Positions 44,118-55,563 of a DNA stretch of 64,000 bases are shown piece after piece (position 1 is the first letter of the stretch; every line of letters begins with the position of its first letter). Origin of the DNA: Tausonia pullulans (Eukaryota > Basidiomycota > Tremellomycetes > Cystofilobasidiales > Mrakiaceae); contig OX637627.1 of NCBI GenBank assembly GCA_951802195.1, positions 806,001-870,000 of the forward strand, read 5' to 3'. The position numbers were made by a program, and so were the translations under genes. The notes beneath the pieces were generated by a model. That model did no database searches. It saw nothing but the letters and a program-made list of their open reading frames with translations, and was not told the origin of the DNA.

Positions 44118-45116
44118 TCACATCCTGTCGTTCCTCGATGCCTCTTCCTCTCTCTCTCTTTCTCTCTCTGTCTTTGACGCTCCTATCCCATCCGCTCCTC
44201 CTCTGCATAAGGATGCGCATATCCCTTCTTCGCTTCTGCCCGAGGGTTCCTTGCAGAGACGTGGAGCGAGAGCGGAGACACACTCGCCACATCGCGACGT
44301 CACACAGTCGGTGAGAAGCCTCCGTCCGGCACTGACGACGAGCTGGCCGCCTCGCCAACCTCGACGACCCAAGGTGCATGTCGGTGTGGGCCGAGAAGAA
44401 CCTGCGCTCGGATGTCCATCCCTGCTGACAACGGAGACCGAAGAGTGTGAAGGAGCAGAGTTCACCTCGTCGAGGAACACGGGCGGGCGCGGAAGACTCC
44501 ATCCAGGGTTGGTCGGGTTCCAGCTGGACGCCGAAGGCTGCGACGATCGCGCCGTTGCCCTCAGGGAGGGGGGGGGAGGGGACGGGCCCATTCGACCGAT
44601 TTGATGCCAGTGGAGCCGGGGTAGCCCGAGCGAGCGAGTGGATATCTCGAATCGATCGTTCTCGATGATGTCGTTGAGCTCCCAACCCCTCGCCCACCTG
44701 TCAGTCTCCGAAAACGACAACAGATCTCCTCGGCTTGAGCCTCTCGAACGTCCAGGCAACTGAGTATGTAGTCTCTGAACCAGGTGAAATCGGTCGGATC
44801 GGAAGGGACCGGGGTGGAGAGAACGACGTAGGCGATGGGCTGGGTTTCTGTCGTTGGACTCGGAGCGGGCCACCATCTTGGTCACCTTGAGGGTCAACTC
44901 CCTGTTGTTGAGCACCCTAATCTCATCGGGCCAAAAAAGAAACTGATGAGGCTCCGGCATTTGGAGACCATGGTGGGAAATGAAAGAATGAAGAGGTGGG
45001 GATTGCGCAACGAGGAAGGAGGAGCGGGGGGGGGGGGGGGGGGGGAGGAGAGGAAGGGGACAAGTGACGCTGAAGGTGGTAAGTCTTTGGCCGATGTTCA
45101 ACCTGTCCCTTTCCAA
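44118..45116 (-). CDS. doubtful ORF, no family recognised
   Basis: A 332-codon open frame that may include a short real gene or the relic of one. The most protein-like part is MPEPHQFLFWPDEIRVLNN through LTLKVTKMVARSESND (about 44860-44960). In a second frame TDFTWFRDYILSCLDV and AEEICCRFRRL (about 44700-44790) also look plausible, suggesting an intron or a frame change between them. The first residues lie across the poly-C/G tract, so the proposed start is doubtful. No known domain. Confidence 0.2.
   Translation of the reverse strand: MERDRLNIGQRLTTFSVTCPLPLLPPPPPPRSSFLVAQSPPLHSFISHHGLQMPEPHQFLFWPDEIRVLNNRELTLKVTKMVARSESNDRNPAHRLRRSLHPGPFRSDRFHLVQRLHTQLPGRSRGSSRGDLLSFSETDRWARGWELNDIIENDRFEISTRSLGLPRLHWHQIGRMGPSPPPPSLRATARSSQPSASSWNPTNPGWSLPRPPVFLDEVNSAPSHSSVSVVSRDGHPSAGSSRPTPTCTLGRRGWRGGQLVVSAGRRLLTDCVTSRCGECVSALAPRLCKEPSGRSEEGICASLCRGGADGIGASKTEREREREEEASRNDRM
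45026..45045. repeat. uninterrupted G20 tract
   Basis: Twenty consecutive G on the plus strand. The second long poly-G in the window (see 8364-8392). Prone to slippage and assembly error. Confidence 0.9.
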
Positions 45117-45690
45117 TGCTGACGAATGGCGTCATGTAAGAGATCCCCTCTTTTGTTGCGTGCTTCATGGCTTTCGTAGGAAAGAGAACTGGGTGAGACG
45201 GGTTCCTTGAAAGGGGGACGACTCCAATGTGGGTGGTCCGAACGTTGAGGCTTTCGTTTTCGCCTGCCCCTGATCCAAGTCGCACTTGGGAGGGGGAAGA
45301 GGTGGAGCCGACGGTATAGATGATAGTAAACCTGCACTGCAGTAAGACATCGGAAGGCTCATGTCGCCTGCGCCGGCTGCAAAGAGAAAGAGAAGAAACG
45401 AGGGGAGAAGGGGCAAAGCAGAACCGACGGCAGAAGAACGGCTGGAGGAAAAGAGGTCGGGGCTAGCCCGGGGCTCGGGGCTTGGGGCGGAGTGGGGGGT
45501 GGAACGCTTTAGAGATGGAGAGAGCGAGGTGTGATCTTGTGCACGAGGAGGAAGGACCTGGAAGAGCAAGAGCGACGACGAAAGCAAGGGAAGAGCAACG
45601 CAAGCGTTGCCTCCCTTTCCCGAGAAAACAGAGCGAAAGAAAAAGAAACCAGAGAGCGGAAAAAAGATGGAACGCGCTCGTAATCCTCAT

Positions 45691-46783
45691 CTAGAGGATG
45701 AGCGCAGCAGCGCCCGCTCCTACCACAAGGAGAGTGAGCGTATTAGAGACGCGCGAGGCAACTGAGGCAGCTCCCGATGTCGAACCAGGCGACGAGGAGG
45801 CAGAGGAGGTGGTATTAGAGGCAGCGCCAACACCCGACGAGTCGGTCTTGGCAGTGTTGGTGGAGGGGTGGTACTCGGAGAACTGGAGGAAAGGGGGGGG
45901 GAGGTGAGGAGCCAGACGAATAGGACGACAACAGATGGACAACAGGGGACAAACGGCAGGGAGGGTGGCGTTGGGGTTAGCCTTGAACGACGCGGCAGTG
46001 CAAGCCTCGTTGGTGGCTTATTGACGAGAAGGAGAGGTCAGTTTTTGAATGGTGCGCGCCTCCAGGCGACGAGCGGGACGGACCGGCGAAGATGGACGTT
46101 GCGTTGGCATACATCTCCTCGGTGACACCGGTGGTCTTGTTGGAGAGCTGGTGAGGCGAAAACAAGTCAGAAGGAAGAAGAAAAATAGTGAATCAAAGAT
46201 GATCGATCGACGAACGAGGAGCGAGCAGCTCTCGCAGTTGACGAGCGAGTTAAGGCCGCTGTCGGTGCAAAGAGCCTTCTGCGAGCAGGTCGCTCTGGAG
46301 AAAGAGAGAGGCTGATCATCAGTCTCCAGGTGATCGGCAAAGGGCGTGGCTGAGAGGGAGAAAAGGGGAAAGAGGGAAGGAGGGATCAACGCACTCTCCC
46401 TTGCACTCCTAACTTGGTCGTAGCGGACAGGCAACAACAGAAGGCGGGGCAGGTCCGAGAGCGAGAAACGTCAGCGTCCCTCCTATTCTGTCGATGACAC
46501 CTTCCCCTGCCCTGCCCTCCGCGCACCTTGGAGATGGCAACAAGTCCCTTGCACATGATCCGGCAGCTGTCGTCGATAGCGCTCTCAAAGTTGTAGCTCG
46601 TCTGAGGATTGACGAGCGCCCGCTTGACGCCGGCGTTAAGCGACGAGAAAGAGCCCTCTGCTGCGAGGAAGGCGTGAGCTACACGCCCGACGTCAAAAGC
46701 GGAGAACGAGCCGAGTTCGCACCAGCGAAGGCAGAGACCGGGGCAAAGGCGAAGAGGAGGGTGAGGGGGAGGAAGGCGAGCAT
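45691..46783 (-). CDS. GPI-anchored secreted protein, cysteine-containing
   Basis: Start ATG 46781-46783; stop TAG 45691-45693. Signal peptide MLAFLPLTLLFAFAPVSAFA with likely cleavage near AFA-GAN. The mature part carries LNAGVKRALVNPQTSYNFES, DDSCRIMCKGLVAISK, CSQKALCTDSGLNSLVNCES-C, and NKTTGVTEEMYANATS with two N-glycosylation sequons. It ends in a Ser/Thr/Ala-rich stalk (NTTSSASSSPGSTSG) and a hydrophobic tail LTLLVVGAGAAALIL without following charges, the layout of a GPI signal. The six or more cysteines suggest disulphides. Probably a cell-wall or plasma-membrane surface protein. I do not recognise the family. About four exons. Confidence 0.75.
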
Positions 46784-47372
46784 GGTGGTAGTGTCTGGAG
46801 GAAGAAAGTGGACGGATCGGGTAGGGAAGAAGCAAGGAGCGAGTGTGGCTTGGGCGGTGCTGGCCGTAGAGGAAGGGAGTGTGTGGCTGGGCGCTGGACG
46901 AGTCCGGGAGAGAAGAAAGGAGAGCGGGCGAGGAGGAGAATGGACGAGAACGGTAGAAGGTTGAGGGAGGGCCTTTCTCGTCTCTCCTGTCTTGCTGCCG
47001 GCTTGTATCTGTCCCCCACACGATGATCTGCCAAGCCTCCCTCGCTGAACCCCTTTTCGCCGGTGAGACCGGGGTCCTTGCAAGCGTGTGCCGAGTCAAG
47101 AAACCCATGCAGGGGGCTGGGCGTCCTTGTTTTTGTTTGATCGACGAAACGAATTCAACAGGTCCAACAACCGTCTATAAGACACGTCTGCCACCGTAGG
47201 CAATAACAAGGAAGGAAATGCGTCCCGCAGACGCCGCTGGGCAATCTTCAGCGAAGATCCCCTCCGAGACGCGGAGGCATTTCCAGGCGACCGCAGGGCC
47301 TGATCCCGGTTCCTCCTCCCCTCCGTTCTAGTTCCTCCCCCACAGCAACCACCCAGAGATAGATCCATTGAT
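46784..47372. other. intergenic between MTFP1 3' end and the GPI protein gene
   Basis: Promoter of the leftward GPI protein and 3' flank of MTFP1. The 200 bp next to the GPI protein start are purine-rich on the plus strand. No gene recognised. Confidence 0.45.
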
Positions 47373-48893
47373 TCAAAGCTCTTTCGCCGGCGTGTGGTCG
47401 ACGGGCGTCGAGGCCGGACCGGCAGGAACGGGAGAAGCCGCAGAGGGGACCTCCTTGACGGTCTGCATCGCGTGCTCGACCTTGTCGAAAATGAAGTCGA
47501 CAGCGTACTCGACGGCTGCAGATGACATGGGAGGAGGTCAGTCATCGGCCGCCTGCAGGAGACCGAGAGAGAGGTACGCACGGTGATCGAAGAGGAAGGG
47601 AAGGAGAGGGACGATCTGCGGGCGGCGAAGACAGAGCGTCAGCAAGGTAAAGATCCTGGCGATGGGTCATTATGACTAACAGCGAGACCTTATGAGCGAG
47701 AGGGGGGCTTGTGAGCAGGCAATTTCGTCAAAAGGAGAGAAAGCAATGAACGCACCAGTGGCGGTCGGCCCCCAAACGCGTACGCGCGAAGACTTGTGGT
47801 TGGCGAGCATCTTGGACGACTGCTTCACGGCAGAGTGAATGGCTATCACATGTCTTTATCATCAGTTTAAGTGTTCGCGCATGGAAGACAAGCGGAATCG
47901 GCGCACTCAAGGCCGGGAGCGCCATCGAGGCGACAGCCTGGAAGACTCCTCGCTTCACGGCGTCTAGAGGTGCCGGAAATGTCAGCCGGAATGACATGGC
48001 TGGTCCGGAGGGCAGAGTAAGCAAGGTTTCTGCTCACACATCGAGAGCCGGGTGGGCTCGGAAAAGTTAGCGGCCTCCAGAGGCGTTGGACCCTGTTGCT
48101 TGGCTGTAGCGCGCGCATAGCGAGGCGCGTCAGCTTCTGCCTTGGAAGAGGCGCAAGTTCGGCTGGTTCTCAGCCAGCTGGACTGACCCTTGTACGTCTC
48201 ATATGTGACATCACCGAGGAGGTAGGCCCAGGAGACACCGCTGGGAGAAGAGAGGGAAGACAGAACGCATCGAAGTCCTGGTATCAGCGCAAGAACGCGT
48301 GCTGCCTTGTTTGCTGGCTCTTGCTACCAGGCTAGAGGACACACTAGCCGGCAGTGACAATCCAAGGTGGGACAACGGGGCGGAAGGACTCTCCGATGTC
48401 GGAGGTGTAGGCTGAGGATGCGGTGCAAGTGCGAGGCGAGAGGGGAACGAAGGCGCGCGTTGGACTCGTGAGCTTCGTCGTCTCTCAGACACGCGAGAAC
48501 GTCAGCTTTCCACTTACCAACATAGCGTGTAGAGGAGCGGAGGATTCGGGTAATGGACCGTCCGTAAGCGGCGTAACGGGCATTGGACTCGGTCGTGTCA
48601 AAGTCCTGGGTGAGAAGGGATCCACACGCGCGATAGCACCGCCGAGAACCAGCTGTCAGGCGGACGAGCGACTGAAGCCCTCCTTCTCTCATTAGAGCTT
48701 CGACGGACCTGTTTGACCATGGTGTCGAGCTCGGCCTCGCCCCGCTTCTCGAGGTTCTCGGCCGCATTCGCGACCTGGTTGACTGAAAGAAGGAACGTAT
48801 CAGAGCGCGCTCGAATCCTCGGACTGCCTGACGAGGGCGGGGACTGCAGGAAGTGAAGGAGAAGGACGAAGACAAACCTGGAGAGGAAGACAT
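47373..48893 (-). CDS. mitochondrial fission process protein 1 homologue (MTFP1/MTP18)
   Basis: Inner mitochondrial membrane protein that promotes fission with Drp1/Dnm1 in animals. Start ATG 48891-48893 (MSSSPG, then an intron); stop TGA 47373-47375 after HTPAKEL. Family segments: ESNARYAAYGRSITRILRSS, VAYTSDIGESFRPVVPPWIV, AGYGVSWAYLLGDVTYETYK, AVKRGVFQAVASMALPALTI, SSRVRVWGPTATGLAIVPLL, FLFDHPVEYAVDFIFDKVEH. These match the paired TM hairpins of MTP18, including the RYxAY start, ASEVGEAFRP-like motif and the WGPTAIGL segment. An N-terminal helix (VNQVANAAENLEKRGEAELD) precedes the conserved part. About eight short exons, some under 80 nt. Confidence 0.87.
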
Positions 48894-49773
48894 GATGCGT
48901 TAGGACAGGAAAATAAGTGGATAGGGCTGTAGTGGTCGGGGATCAAAGGAGACCGATGCCCGGGAGAAACAAGGCGAGACCTGCCGGCAAGCAACGATGA
49001 CGCGTCCCGAGCTCCTCTCGAACTGAGCGCGCCAAGAGCAGCCGCAGTGCGGTACCATGGGAAGGCGCTGCAGATAATGAGAGTAGGATTGAACAGCAGC
49101 CTGTGACATCCCTAAGTGTAGTAGAAAGGTCGGAGTCAAACATGATCCAATAGAAAATTGCGCAGCTCGCATGCATCCTCAGGCATCACATCAGGTCAAC
49201 TCTTCTCGATCAACGATGGTCATAACTCTCGCCTAGCCTGTGCTATCTCATGGCCAGGATGCTGCGGCCAGTCGAGAGACGGTTTGCGCATTCTTAGTTA
49301 CACAAAAAGCACGTCACTCTCCCCTTTGACCGATTTCCTTCCGCCTGAAACGATCTTTTTCTCCCTCGAGACGCCATCCTATCTGAAGGACACCTCTGAG
49401 GACCCAAACGGTAAAGGCCAGACCATGATGGTACGAGAAGACAGCCGGGTGTGTCCACGCGCCGCTTTAAGGTCGATCCGGACCTCGAGTCCTCGTCGAC
49501 GATATCATCTCCAGCATCGCTCGCTCGCCCAGAGAGGGCATGGGCGCCGACGGACCGGATTAGCTTGAAGGTCTTATAGCGAGGGCGAGGACCAATAGCG
49601 CGAGATTCCAGCGAGAGCGTGGCTGGCGGCCTAGTCCTGGTTCTACATCTCGTTCTCTCCCCCGCACGCGTCCGGCTCGTGCCTGTCCATCCGCCCTCCC
49701 TCCCTAAGCCTGCTTCTCCCTAGGCAGACAAGCGGTCTATAGACCACACCATAGAGTTCCTCCCCTTTTATAG
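48894..49773. other. 0.9 kb region, no gene recognised
   Basis: Upstream of MTFP1 and downstream of the small membrane protein gene. Short ORFs on both strands (for example 49158-49568 plus) have no recognisable domain and poor codon pattern. Confidence 0.4.
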
Positions 49774-50135
49774 TCATCCACCAAAGTTCTCCATCTCCAG
49801 CTCCTCCCTTCGGCCCAACGCGCCTGCCCCCACGCGTCGATACCCTCCACCTTCTGAACGCATCGAGTCGACGGCCCTGGCGGAGAGGGATTTGCGAAGG
49901 GAGACGCCGAGACATGAGGAGAGGAAGAGCCAGAAGACGAAGCCAATACTGAAGGGGAGTTTCAGGGGAAGGGGGACGGGGAACGGGGAACGGGGAACGG
50001 GGGAAGGGGGACGTTTGAGTAAAGAGAACGGGGGGTCAGTCGGGGAGAGAGATGGAAGTGCGGGACGGACAGAAAGATGGCGACGACAAAGAGAAAGATG
50101 TAGAAGGCTGTTGGAGACGGAGATGGTGTGGACAT
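49774..50135 (-). CDS. small two-helix membrane protein, unknown family
   Basis: Start ATG 50133-50135 (MSTPSPSPTAFYIF) followed at once by a hydrophobic segment FYIFLFVVAIFLSV. After a G-rich intron (about 49955-50030) the second exon reads IGFVFWLFLSSCLGV, SLRKSLSARAVDSM and ends REELEMENFGG, TGA 49774-49776. The acceptor cttcag (about 49955) is clear; the donor is not. About 100 residues, small and basic with two potential helices, so an ER or mitochondrial membrane subunit is possible. I cannot assign it. Lies 209 bp from the 3' end of RPN13, same strand. Confidence 0.4.
49966..50012. repeat. G-rich imperfect tandem repeat, quadruplex-capable
   Basis: Repeats of cggggaa and gggggac with at least six runs of four or more G within about 45 bp. 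It lies within the putative intron of the small membrane protein gene, C-rich on the transcribed sense strand. Confidence 0.8.
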
Positions 50136-50344
50136 CGCAAGCAGAGGCCTTGGAGTGGTCGCCGGCTGAACGTCGATGAAGAGGGGACGGCTGGTGTTCG
50201 GGGGAAGACGGAGATGGCCGTCAACGCGTCTCTCGCTTGCTCGTGCTTTCTTTCTCTCTCCACTTAACAACGATGGCACATCCGAAAAGGGACATATAGC
50301 TAGAGCTCAACTACATTCAATCCAAAAGGATGATCTCCACAAAC

Positions 50345-51986
50345 TCAGTCCGTCTCCATCGCGTCGTCGCCCTCCGGGCCCGACGACCCACCGCTCGCCT
50401 TCTTTCCCTGCTCTCCTACAGCCTTCAAGAACGCCTCGACCCCAGTCCCAGCCTCAGCGGGGAGTCCCAGGCCTTGGACAAGTCCACCAAGCGCGCCAGT
50501 CCGAAGGGCGCGGTCCAGCGAGCGGACACCTTCCTGGAAAGGGGCGGACTCGAGGACACTCTGAAGCTCGGCCTCAGTGGGGGTAGACGAGGAGAGGGGG
50601 AGATCAGAGGGGAGATGAGGGAAGAGAGATGCGCGAAGAGAAGGGGAGGTAAGGATCGGGGCGAGGAGCTGAGGGGTCAGGAGGTCCGGGAGGGAGATGT
50701 CTAACGAGTTGGTGAGAGGTTAGCGGAATCGGTCGATGTATGAAGCTGGGTTAAGCGAGCACTCACCCGTCTCCTCGGTAGAAGGCGCCACTTGGCCCTC
50801 GAGGATCGCCTGAAGCTGAGCGAGCTGCTCCGGCGAGTAGCCTTGTCCATCGGCGGCGCCCGCAGAGAGGTCGAAGCCCACGGTCCGACGCGGGTTGGGT
50901 GCCTGAGGAGCTGCAGCTCCGGCGCTACTGCTAACGGCCTGCTGGTGCGCCGGAGTGGCGGGGACGGCCGAGGTTGAGGCCGTACTGGTGCGCGGCAAGC
51001 AAGTTAGCGGATCGTTACAGAGGGTCTTCTGCAGGAATATAGACTCACTAGGAAGAGGCGGCTGTGTTGGAGGAGGAAGACGGCGCGGCCATGGCGGTCG
51101 AGGTGGACGCATCCTCGGCGGTGGGAACAAAGTCGGGGTCATCAATCAGAGACTGGCTGTAAAGTATCATCGATGGGTCAGCAGTCTGACTCGCTTGCTG
51201 ACTGCGAGAGCAATGAAGGGCGAACATGTTAGATGCCTGGCGGTCGTACGGCGCATTGGCAGTCTGGAACCAGAACTGGAGGGGGGCAGGTATATAGCGT
51301 CAACAAGAATGCACTAGCTCACTAGAAAGAAGAACCGGCGAGCGCGAAAGGAAGAGCTCGATGAAGACAGGCTGGTCGCGTCGCGGGCGCGTCATTGCGC
51401 CACTGCGACTACCGAACGCTCGTTCGCATCGCCTCTCGTTCGTCAAGCAGGGTATCGACGCCTTTTCCGTCCCCTCGCAGTATCTCGTTCAGTCACGAGT
51501 CCACACCGATTTTGAACGTACGGCTACGGACTGTTTCCCCGCCCGCTCGCTCTGCACACGTGCTGCCCCAGCCCAGCCTCAACACAGCTCAAGACCAGCT
51601 AGGCGCCCTCGTCGAAACCAAACACCACGAAAACCCACAAAATGTTTCTCGCCCGAACTCTCAAAGTTGAGCACGAAGACGTTATCGGTCCCACTTGAGG
51701 GGACCTTGGAGAACGAGGCGTCTCCAGGGAAGATGATGAGGTCAAGGCTCGCATTGCCCGAAACACGGCTCTTCCAGAAGAGGTGGAGCACTGCAATACC
51801 AATAAAGGAATTAAGGGTCAGTTCGCACGATAGGCTAGAGCCAGCAACATCAACACGAGCAGAACACGACGTACGTCCATCGCCGCCGTCGCTGAGCTCG
51901 AGGAGGCCCTTCTCCGGGTTAGCCTCGACGGTATTGGTGGATCCCGCACGGAAGAGGCGCCCGGCCTTGTATGAGAGGGTCGTCAT
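50345..51986 (-). CDS. RPN13: proteasome ubiquitin receptor Rpn13 (ADRM1)
   Basis: 19S regulatory particle subunit that binds ubiquitin by its Pru domain and recruits the deubiquitinase Uch37 by its C-terminal DEUBAD domain. Start ATG 51984-51986 (MTTLSYKAGRLFRAG); stop TGA 50345-50347 after GDDAMETD. Pru: TVEANPEKGLLELSDGGDG, LHLFWKSRVSGNASLDLIIF, GDASFSKVPSSGTDNVFVLN and KHF-xx-FQTANAPYDRQASN. Then a Ser/Ala-rich linker and LIDDPDFVPTAEDA. DEUBAD: YSPEQLAQLQAILEGQ, DISLPDLLTPQLLAPILTSP, LRASLFPHLPSDLPLS and TEAELQSVLESAPFQEGVRS. The order and spacing match ADRM1. Five or so exons. The full-length form with DEUBAD is kept, unlike the short S. cerevisiae Rpn13. Confidence 0.93.
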
Positions 51987-52208
51987 GGAGAATTGGGGCA
52001 AGGAAGGAAGGTAGTGATGGGTAAGGAGCCAGGTGGAAGCGGAGGGACGCAAGTGGTTTGACATCAACTCGAGGTCGCCCGACGCGTGGAGGTCGTGCGG
52101 CGAGCTGTCGCGTCGTCAAGACGATGGCCTCTCGTTCACATTCAAGATTGCACCAAGCAATAATCACATACAGAGCATGGGAAACGATTACAAAAAGAGG
52201 GCGAGAAT

Positions 52209-54241
52209 CTACACAAGCCGCCCGCTGACGATGCTCTGGCCCGGCTTCTCTCCCAGAGCAGCCGGTCCACCACCGATGCTTGCGCGAAGCCAGTCCCAGG
52301 TCGCGCACTGTTGAAGAAAGAAGAGCCGTTAGAATGAGAAATTACTCAGTAAGGCAGTTATGAACGCACTCCGTAACGCCAGTAGGCGACGCCAAAGAGC
52401 CCTCCACCGAGGTGCGCGACGTGATTGAACATGGTCCACCCGCGAAGGATGCCGATGACATCCATAAGCATGAGCCCCGCGGCGGCCATCCCCAAGGGCG
52501 CTGAAAAGAAGGGGATGAGAATGATGCCGACCTGAACGGACGGGTACGATAGCGCCGCCATGAAGAGGATGGCATAGATCGCGCCCGAGGCGCCAAGCGA
52601 CGGAACTGCACGGTGGGCGTGGAGGAACGACGGGGTGAGGATCGACTGAGGCGAGGCCGACTTGGAGGCGACGGAGATAGCGCGGACAAGAGCGGGGAGT
52701 CGGAAAGCGTTGTAGAAGAGCTGGGAGGCGAGTGAGGAAACGATGGCGGCTGGGAGAAATGCTGAAGTCAGCGCACATCAAAGATAGCGTTCGAGCTCAA
52801 GATTTACCAGTGACGTAGAAGGCCGCGAGGTGGTATATGACGGTGGACTCCTGCAAACCGGACCCAGAGGTCAACGACGCCTGGGCATCGCCGTGGACGA
52901 GGAAGGCCTGAGTGAGAGAGACTGCAGAGCAAGGAGCTTAGCAGCAAATCGAGGGGCATCATCGGTGTAAGAGGCAAGACGCACTAAAGGACCAAAAGCC
53001 AAACATGTTGAGGGCAAAGTGCCAGATCTCACGATGGCTGTGATGCGAATCCAACTCATCAGTTCTCGTTCTCTGAAATTCCTTGACGGACTCACCTGAA
53101 TGCTGATGTTAGCATAGTAAAGTTCCTTCCGCTCGCCGGGTTGTGCGTCCAGTGCCGGTACATCGCCGTTCGCAGACGAGGAACCTTCCATCCGAGGAAA
53201 ACGACAGCGTTGAGGCCCACAACGATGGCGGCGAACTTCTTACCCTCGGGAGCGTTGAGCCAGAACTCGGCAGCGGTGACGTAAATGTGAAGAAGCCCGG
53301 TCGAGACGTTCTTCTGAAGGCTCTCGACGGTCGATTGGAGTCGCTACAAGGGCGATCAGCTTAGCAAATCCTCTTGAATAAGATCAACTCGAAACATACT
53401 TTTTGAAGCTCAAACCGCTTGGCGTCCATCATTTCCTGTTGGCTCGGTTGTGATCGCCGCCAAAAAGAGTTGGCACCGAGGCGCTCGGTCCAAATCTCCG
53501 TATCCCGATTCGTAAGAAAAGCAGCGCCGATAAAGACGGTGCCAATGGCAGCCGCTGACCACTGACAAAGCACGATAGGGATAATCAGCGGCAAGTCCAA
53601 GAGACAGTTCTTGACACAAATGTGAGATACACAAGCGCAACGCTCGAGGGAGGAGCCCCAAGCGGAGAGGACATCTCCAACGATCTGATATCTGCAAGAC
53701 TACTTATGCCTGCAATATTCCCTCGTGGCAAGTTGCAGTCCGGCCAACAGAACGGCAACAGGGCACCCTCCCTCATGCGCAACCGTAGGGCAGCAGCTTC
53801 GACAACACGATCAAGACTCACCGCGATCGCTCCAAGCGTGTTTCCTCTTGGCTCTCCGTCGAGTGAGCTCAATTCTTCAACCAGCGTCCCACCTTGGTCG
53901 CCCGCCCCTGCCATTCCGCTGCCGGCCGGGCCTACGTTAAGAGGGATGACGTGAGGCGCCGTCGACGCGCCTGCCTGTGTTCCCGCAGGGATTTTGACGG
54001 GCGTTATCCGGCCAATTGAAGTCCTGTTACCCTCGGGCAAGGCACCGGTAGCCAAAGTAGGCGTCGTGCCAGGGTAGCCAGGGTGTTGCGGGCGAGGCGT
54101 TGGTGGAGGCGCGTGAAGGGAGGGCGGCGTCCGCGCGCGGAGGGGCACAAAAAGGGACAGGGAGCGAGAAGTAGGCGGGGGGAGGAAGGCCGATGGCCCT
54201 ACTGGTGGGTGAGAGAGGGAGGGCAAGAGTCGCGCGAACAT
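52209..54241 (-). CDS. PCP1: mitochondrial rhomboid protease (Pcp1/Rbd1, PARL family)
   Basis: Intramembrane serine protease of the inner mitochondrial membrane that processes dynamin-like Mgm1/OPA1 and other substrates. Start ATG 54239-54241 (MFARLLPSLSHPP); an in-frame ATG at 54371-54373 would give a longer Arg-rich presequence. Stop TAG 52209-52211. After a Pro-rich targeting region come WSAAAIGTVFIGAAFLTN (the extra N-terminal helix of PARL), VVGLNAVVFLGWKVP, REIWHFALNMFGFWSFS-like HFALNMFGFWSF, IVSSLASQLFYNAF, then GASGAIYAILFMAAL with the catalytic Ser (about 52575-52600) and FNHVAHLGGGLFGVAYW with the catalytic His (about 52395-52440). The 1+6 helix PARL layout is present. About nine exons. 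Confidence 0.92.
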
Positions 54242-54781
54242 GGCTCGCGATGAGCGCTGGTGAGAGCGGCCGAAGAAGAAGAGCTGGTGGAGGTAGGGAG
54301 TGTAGAGGCAACAGGATGCGGTCGGTGAAAGCAGTCTGTCTGCGAGGCAAATGCGCAGGCGGAGCTGCGTCATTCTGGTCGTTTCGCTCGGAGATCTCCA
54401 GATTTTATCACGCTTTCTCATCTGGATCCCAGAACATTCGGACATATGCGGCTTAAGCGAGACATAGGCGCGCAGGCAACTTGGCCGGCGGTGACACGTC
54501 GGAAGACGGAAGGATTGTCTTGTGATAAGCAATGGAGAGAGAGATTGAGTGGGCGAGCTGCAGAGCAGGATAACTGGAGACGAAATTGAGGTGTTTTCTG
54601 GATTTCGACCTAGTCCCATGCAACGGTTTTGACCTCGGACCCACGGGAGTCTGATCCAAGGCGGGCGAGCGGGAGCTCTCAAGAGATCCATTTGAGGCGA
54701 CGGCTGGCTCGAAGGACGTAATTTTGTCCGTTGAGTTTTTCTGAAAGGCTAAGAGCAATGAGGCATTATTCGTCTCTGTTG

Positions 54782-55563
54782 TCAGCGATGTCGGCGGCGA
54801 TGGATCCGCTGAGTGAAGCGCGAGAATTGAATTGGACGAAGGACGGCGCTCAGCGGTTGAGAGGACGATGAGAGACGCAGCGGACGGCCATCCATAATTG
54901 CACCCGTAGGGGAACTTGAACTGCCTTGGCGAAAGGCGCAGTATGCTCGAAGGATCTCGGGTCCACTGACATGACGGAGATGAACTCGACGGTTGAGGTG
55001 GACGTGGACCCAGAGAGCGATGAGCGAATAGGTGGACTTACTCCGAAGGGGTCCAGATGGACGACCAGACCGAGCGAGGCCACAGCGCCTTTGCCTTTGA
55101 ACCGGTGAGAAGTGTGGCTCGTGTATTGCCCTGGTCAGCGGATGTGGGTGTGCTATGACCAAGAGAGGAGAGCATCATCGGCGACACAAGGACACCCGGG
55201 GATTCAGCTGGCTTTGCAGTCGGCGGCGGCGAAGAGTCAAATGAGGAGGCAGAGATACCGCTGCCAGAGACGGTGGGCATCGTCAGCGTCACAGTAGATG
55301 CCGCCTTCTTTGATGTCCCGTTCGGGATGGATATCTTCGTTGAGACGTGATATGCCTCGACCTCGACATAGACTACTGACTGGCAGGAGCGAGCAGATAA
55401 GGAAAAAACCGGGACTCTTACGACGGGCGCAGCCGACAGTTAACGAAGCTCAATACTCATCAGGACCGACTGGACCGACTCATTCAAATACCTTATGATG
55501 AGAAATATCATCCAAGTCACCGTAGCGCATATCGGGCAGGGAGGAGTGGTCCTTAAGGCGAGG
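54782..55563 (-). CDS. unassigned protein, C-terminal exons only
   Basis: Three in-phase exons can be supported: 55492-55563 (PRLKDHSSLPDMRYGDLDDI), 55042-55379 (SVVYVEVEAYHVSTKISIPN then a Ser/Thr/Pro-rich stretch), and 54782-54965 (DGPEILRAYCAFRQGSSSS...IHRRRHR, TGA 54782-54784). Splice sites are canonical: gtatttg donor and ctgccag acceptor, gtaagtcc donor and tgtcag acceptor. The VVYVEVEAYHV...ISIPNG stretch looks like beta strands. Upstream exons probably lie at 55600-56250 but could not be joined. No domain recognised. Confidence 0.35.

Larger units (their letters stand above)
43923..45690. other. 1.8 kb region without a confident gene
   Basis: Contains the 3' flank of the GT4 gene, one long minus-strand ORF (listed separately) and a G20 tract. 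From about 43950 to 44190 the plus strand is pyrimidine-rich (tctctctctttctctctctg). No RNA gene was found by eye. Confidence 0.4.

Noticed and set aside
54453-54758. Minus-strand ORF after the unassigned gene
   Set aside because: Correct splicing phase of the upstream exon (GA|T) leads to the stop at 54782, so this ORF is an out-of-frame shadow.
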